Shown here piece after piece: positions 61,615 through 64,000 of a DNA stretch of 64,000 nt. Source of the DNA: Angelakisella massiliensis (GTDB lineage: Bacteria > Bacillota > Clostridia > Oscillospirales > Ruminococcaceae); NCBI RefSeq assembly GCF_900104675.1, contig NZ_LT629945.1, positions 539,273 through 603,272 on the forward strand, read 5' to 3'. Under the pieces are notes generated by a model. It ran no database searches, had not been told where the DNA came from, and saw only the letters and a program-made list of their open reading frames with translations. Position numbers and translations under genes: made by a program. How positions within the stretch are numbered: position 1 is the stretch's first letter; each line of letters begins with the position of its first letter.

Positions 61615-61648
61615 CACTGCCCTTTAGGGTGGTGAGTAAGTGCGCCCT
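61615..61648 (+). other. oriT: MOBQ origin of transfer
   Basis: An imperfect inverted repeat CACTGCCCT/AGGGTGGTG (61615-61623, 61626-61634; two G-T pairs) lies directly before GTAAGTGCGCCCT (61636-61648). This is the layout and nick-region sequence of RSF1010/R1162-type oriTs. It is about 260 bases upstream of mobA, as expected. Confidence 0.8.
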
Positions 61649-61699
61649 TACGGGAGGAAAAGAGGAGGCCCCCGGTTTCCCGGAGACCTCCCAGCGGAT

Positions 61700-61906
61700 T
61701 CAATTGTGCTGCGGCAGCTTCTGCATCAGGTAATCCTCCAGCGCAGACAGCTCCATCGTCCGCACCTCCGGCAGCACTTTCTCCAAGATTGCACCCTCCT
61801 GAATGAGCCTACGGGTACGGACCTTGCGTTCCTTGACCCGGTTCCGTGCCTGCGCTTCCTCCAAGCGGTGCTGTGCTTGCAACAGTTTCTTCTCTGCCTC
61901 TGTCAT
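61700..61906 (-). CDS. DUF3847 protein
   Basis: A 68-residue basic helical protein (EAEKKLLQAQHRLEEAQARNR, then a C-terminal LSALEDYLMQKLP), the DUF3847 pattern always seen beside MobQ relaxase genes in Clostridia elements. Probably a relaxosome helper (inference). Ribosome site GAGGAGGGATTTTT. Confidence 0.8.
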   Translation of the reverse strand: MTEAEKKLLQAQHRLEEAQARNRVKERKVRTRRLIQEGAILEKVLPEVRTMELSALEDYLMQKLPQHN

Positions 61907-61918
61907 AAAAATCCCTCC

Positions 61919-62134
61919 TCACTTTCTCCGTTGCCAAACGATTTCGTACCCCAGCGCATCGGCAAGCTGGACGGCTTCAACATAGCGCAGGGACTCCCGT
62001 TGGAGCTTATTGGACAGGTTAGATACGCTGTCAGACCAGCCGTGTTCGTCATGCAGCAGATCGACCACCTCCTGCATGGTCATGCCCTGACGGACGATGT
62101 ACGACTTGATTTCATTTCTCAGATTGGATTTCAT
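61919..62134 (-). CDS. Small HTH-like protein
   Basis: A 71-residue protein (RNEIKSYIVRQGMTMQEVVDLL, then VSNLSNKLQRESLRYVEAVQL and ADALGYEIVW) with an XRE-like helix-turn-helix layout, common in MobQ elements. The ATG at 62134 follows GGAGGTAAAAAGTTG. It ends 13 bases before the DUF3847 start. It may regulate mobilisation or copy number (inference). Confidence 0.7.
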   Translation of the reverse strand: MKSNLRNEIKSYIVRQGMTMQEVVDLLHDEHGWSDSVSNLSNKLQRESLRYVEAVQLADALGYEIVWQRRK

Positions 62135-62185
62135 CAACTTTTTACCTCCATATTTTCGTGATATTGGTTTTTGAGTAAGTGAACT

Positions 62186-62626
62186 GTGTACGCTTTGCGG
62201 TGAAAAATCTGCCGTTCCGCAAATCCACTCAGATTTCCGTCCGTGATGCCCTGTACACAGCAGCACCCTATCGGCTTCATCGTTCTGTGTGAGAACATAC
62301 AGAACGGCAGGATATGCCGCAATCCGGAGCAGCGGATTCACGCTTCGGTAAATCACCTGATGGTGCAGTGCGTTCGACCTACGACAAAAATCTTTACGGA
62401 TTTCACAAGCATTGATTTTGAAGCCGTTAAAATAGGCTGTCCGTGTACGGCTCGGTACGGCATAGACGGCTTGTGTACGCTGCTGTACGCCGGTTTTGTG
62501 TACCGAACGCCGATTCAGCGGCAGATTTTACACGATGCTGTGAATTGCTTCACCAAAGGCACAAGCAAAACCGTATTTTGCGGATGAAGTTGAAAAATGC
62601 CGTACAGAGTGTACGGCGTGTACGGC
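62186..62626. repeat. Iteron-like repeats, possible replication origin
   Basis: The roughly 510-base gap between the HTH gene and the primase-helicase has no convincing gene. It holds at least eight copies of a word close to GTGTACGG: 62186, 62443, 62453, 62473, 62483, 62498, 62609 and 62618, and one inverted at 62599. Such short direct repeats next to a replication helicase gene suggest an origin with iterons. Confidence 0.5.
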
Positions 62627-62650
62627 AATTTTGAAGTCCGGTTCTCATTT

Positions 62651-63952
62651 TTAATACGGCAGTGGGTTGACCACTTCAATGCCCATAAAACCGCGCACCC
62701 GCTTGCCACCGACATGGACATTGTTGGTGGCCTCTACATTGTAAAGGCGCTCGTTCTGCGCCAGTTCCGAGCTGAGACGATTTGCAGACATGGGCTTTTG
62801 CGCATTGTCCTCGCACCAGCGCTGATACGCCTCATACAGTGCCTTGGAGCTGGCTTCACTGTCGGCCTTGAAGCGGATATAGCCCTCAGATTGCAGAAAC
62901 TCGATCACATTGTTGCTGCTGCGCTTGACCGTCTCCATATTCTCTCTGGCCTTGCCGGAAATGCTGAACTGATAGTTGTTCCCAATCAACCGATGCAGAC
63001 CATCCAGACACCAGAGGAAGATGCCCTCCTTCTCCCGCAGCAGCTTATCCACCAGAAACGGATCATCCACTCGGCCAGCGGGCCGGTCTTTGGTGGTCAG
63101 CACGATCTGGCGGCGAAAGAAGCCGTCGGACTTGTCGTGCAGGGCGGTGAGCGCACCGTTTCCGAAGCAGAGAAAACGCACATAGAGCTGGCTCTGATAG
63201 CTCTGGACGCCTTTGCGCTCCATGTCCATCTTGCACTCAGAGGTCACGATGGATTTGATATAATTGGTCTTGGGCAGGGCGCTCATATCCATATCGTCAT
63301 CCACCATCAGGAGCTTGTTTTCCAAGTCTGCACGGCTGAACCGGTTGCTCTCCACCTTCTGGATGCTGGTGGTGTTCATGCTGTCGCCCAGCAGGGAGCG
63401 TATGACCAGACCGATGCGGCTTTTGCCCTCGCCGCCCTTGCCGATGAGCATGAGCATTTTTTGCCCCTTGGTGGTAGGCAGCAGGCAGTAACCGAGAAAT
63501 TCCTGCAAGGTTGGAATGTCCTCCGGTTGCAGCAGCTCTGATAGGAATTGCAGCCACTTTTTCGGAGTGGGTGCGTCAGGGTTGTAGGCGACCGTCAGCC
63601 GGTTGTTGCAGTAGCTCTTATCGGCGGTAAAGCTACCGTTCATAAAATACGTCCCGTTGGCAACGTGGATGCGGTCCGTCTCAATGGGCAGCGGCGGTGA
63701 ATACGCTTGCAGCTTGATGCTGGCAAGCAGATTTGTCACAACTTTGGACAGTCCGGAGGTCAGCACACCGGAGATTTCCTCCAGAATGAGATTGCCGATC
63801 TGCCCCTCATCCTCGATCAGTCCGTCCACGGTGAAAAGCCGCCCACGCACACATTTCATGGGGTGTTTCTCCAAAAACTGCTGGCAGAACAGCACCTCGT
63901 TGATGTGCCTGCCGTCGTACCACTCAGGCCACGTCTGCGGTGTCATATCCAT
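62651..63952 (-). CDS. P4/D5-type primase-helicase
   Basis: A 433-residue protein with a D5_N-like first part (residues about 20-130) and an SF3 helicase: Walker A GKGGEGKSRIG near residue 171, Walker B LLMVDDDMDM near 216, and sensor CFGNGALTALHDKSDGFFRR near 260. The C-terminus is a winged-helix-like DNA-binding end. It drives replication of phage-plasmid-type elements. Ribosome site AAGGAGGAATTGGAAG; the start overlaps the end of the upstream gene. Confidence 0.9.
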   Translation of the reverse strand: MDMTPQTWPEWYDGRHINEVLFCQQFLEKHPMKCVRGRLFTVDGLIEDEGQIGNLILEEISGVLTSGLSKVVTNLLASIKLQAYSPPLPIETDRIHVANGTYFMNGSFTADKSYCNNRLTVAYNPDAPTPKKWLQFLSELLQPEDIPTLQEFLGYCLLPTTKGQKMLMLIGKGGEGKSRIGLVIRSLLGDSMNTTSIQKVESNRFSRADLENKLLMVDDDMDMSALPKTNYIKSIVTSECKMDMERKGVQSYQSQLYVRFLCFGNGALTALHDKSDGFFRRQIVLTTKDRPAGRVDDPFLVDKLLREKEGIFLWCLDGLHRLIGNNYQFSISGKARENMETVKRSSNNVIEFLQSEGYIRFKADSEASSKALYEAYQRWCEDNAQKPMSANRLSSELAQNERLYNVEATNNVHVGGKRVRGFMGIEVVNPLPY

Positions 63953-64000
63953 CTTCCAATTCCTCCTTGTGAATTTTCTCTAACCTCCGTCGCAGCCCGT
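63924..64000 (-). CDS. C-terminal end of upstream gene (partial)
   Basis: The minus strand is open from the window edge to a TGA at 63924 and reads LRRRLEKIHKEELEDGYDTA, overlapping the primase-helicase start in the manner of the DNA primase gene that usually precedes it. Too little is visible to name it. Confidence 0.4.
   Translation of the reverse strand, partial: GLRRRLEKIHKEELEDGYDTADVA

Larger units (their letters stand above)
48479..64000. mobile_element. Second, mobilisable element inserted in maff2 (composite, right end not seen)
   Basis: Starts at the maff2 break with a serine recombinase module and contains, further right, a MOBQ relaxase, its oriT and a replication primase-helicase. 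The stretch between holds lipid genes, broken genes and a bile salt hydrolase. Whether all this is one element, or several joined by deletion, cannot be decided without the right end. IMEs with serine recombinases are, as I recall, known to target maff2 of ICEs in streptococci. Confidence 0.5.

Noticed and set aside
62243-62587. Plus-strand open frame in the iteron region
   Set aside because: No ribosome site, composition dictated by the GTGTACGG repeats, and no recognisable domain. Treated as non-coding.
1-64000. CRISPR arrays
   Set aside because: No regularly spaced direct repeats of 20-40 bases were seen. The repeats at 62.4 kb are short and irregular, and no Cas gene is present; the DinG-like helicase alone is not evidence for type IV CRISPR.

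Overview
The window looks like mobile and accessory DNA from a gut Clostridia-type Firmicute (Lachnospiraceae or Oscillospiraceae-like). The evidence is a Tn1549-type conjugation module (PrgI, VirB4, NlpC/P60, DUF4315, DUF4366, TopB and TTRAP proteins), AGGAGG-type ribosome sites, ImmA/XRE pairs, MobQ and serine-recombinase modules, and a bile salt hydrolase. The species is inference; no rRNA or tRNA gene was seen.

Layout. (1) 1-13,324 is ICE cargo. It starts with an XRE repressor and ImmA-type metallopeptidases around two overlapping face-to-face promoters. A long rightward gene train follows: AlkZ-related protein, flavodoxin, SnoaL-like, SRPBCC, macro domain-HTH, GmrSD-like nuclease, Y-family polymerase, AAA ATPase, YolD-like, vWA and SIMPL proteins. 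(2) 13,446-15,262 is the ICE mobilisation module: oriT-like inverted repeats, a MobC-like protein and a MOBP-type relaxase. (3) 15,319-24,980 is a type I restriction-modification locus with invertible hsdS cassettes, its own tyrosine recombinase and an embedded AbiU2/HEPN-like gene. (4) 25,008-30,499 holds a NYN-domain protein, a DinG-like helicase, an unknown protein, and a divergent SLOG/XRE pair. (5) 48,478 down to 30,505 (minus strand) is the transfer operon, reading from a broken maff2 gene through VirB6-like, VirB4, cell wall hydrolase and TopB genes to ArdC-like and ArdA-like anti-restriction proteins. Four of the last proteins share one C-terminal tail. No coupling protein (VirD4) is seen, because the operon is interrupted inside maff2.

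(6) At about 48,478 a second element begins. It starts with a serine recombinase that has lost its catalytic N-terminus, joined to the first 70 codons of an ABC exporter. (7) 50,564-56,073 is a compact, AT-richer operon: TetR, cardiolipin synthase, CrtO-like acyltransferase, MGDG/UgtP-type glycosyltransferase, PAP2 phosphatase and AI-2E transporter. This is a membrane lipid remodelling set. (8) 56,030-58,890 is a patchwork: a RelA-histidine kinase chimera, an FUSC protein, a frameshifted phosphatidyltransferase remnant and an apparently intact bile salt hydrolase. (9) 59,446-64,000 is a MOBQ mobilisation and replication module: tandem stem-loops, MobA/MobL relaxase, a strong RSF1010-type oriT, a DUF3847 protein, a small HTH-like protein, iteron-like repeats and a P4/D5-type primase-helicase.

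Overall the sequence reads as a conjugative element loaded with defence and anti-defence genes, broken in its transfer operon by a mobilisable element that carries (or lies next to) envelope and bile functions. All functions are read from motifs and family recall; no search was run.
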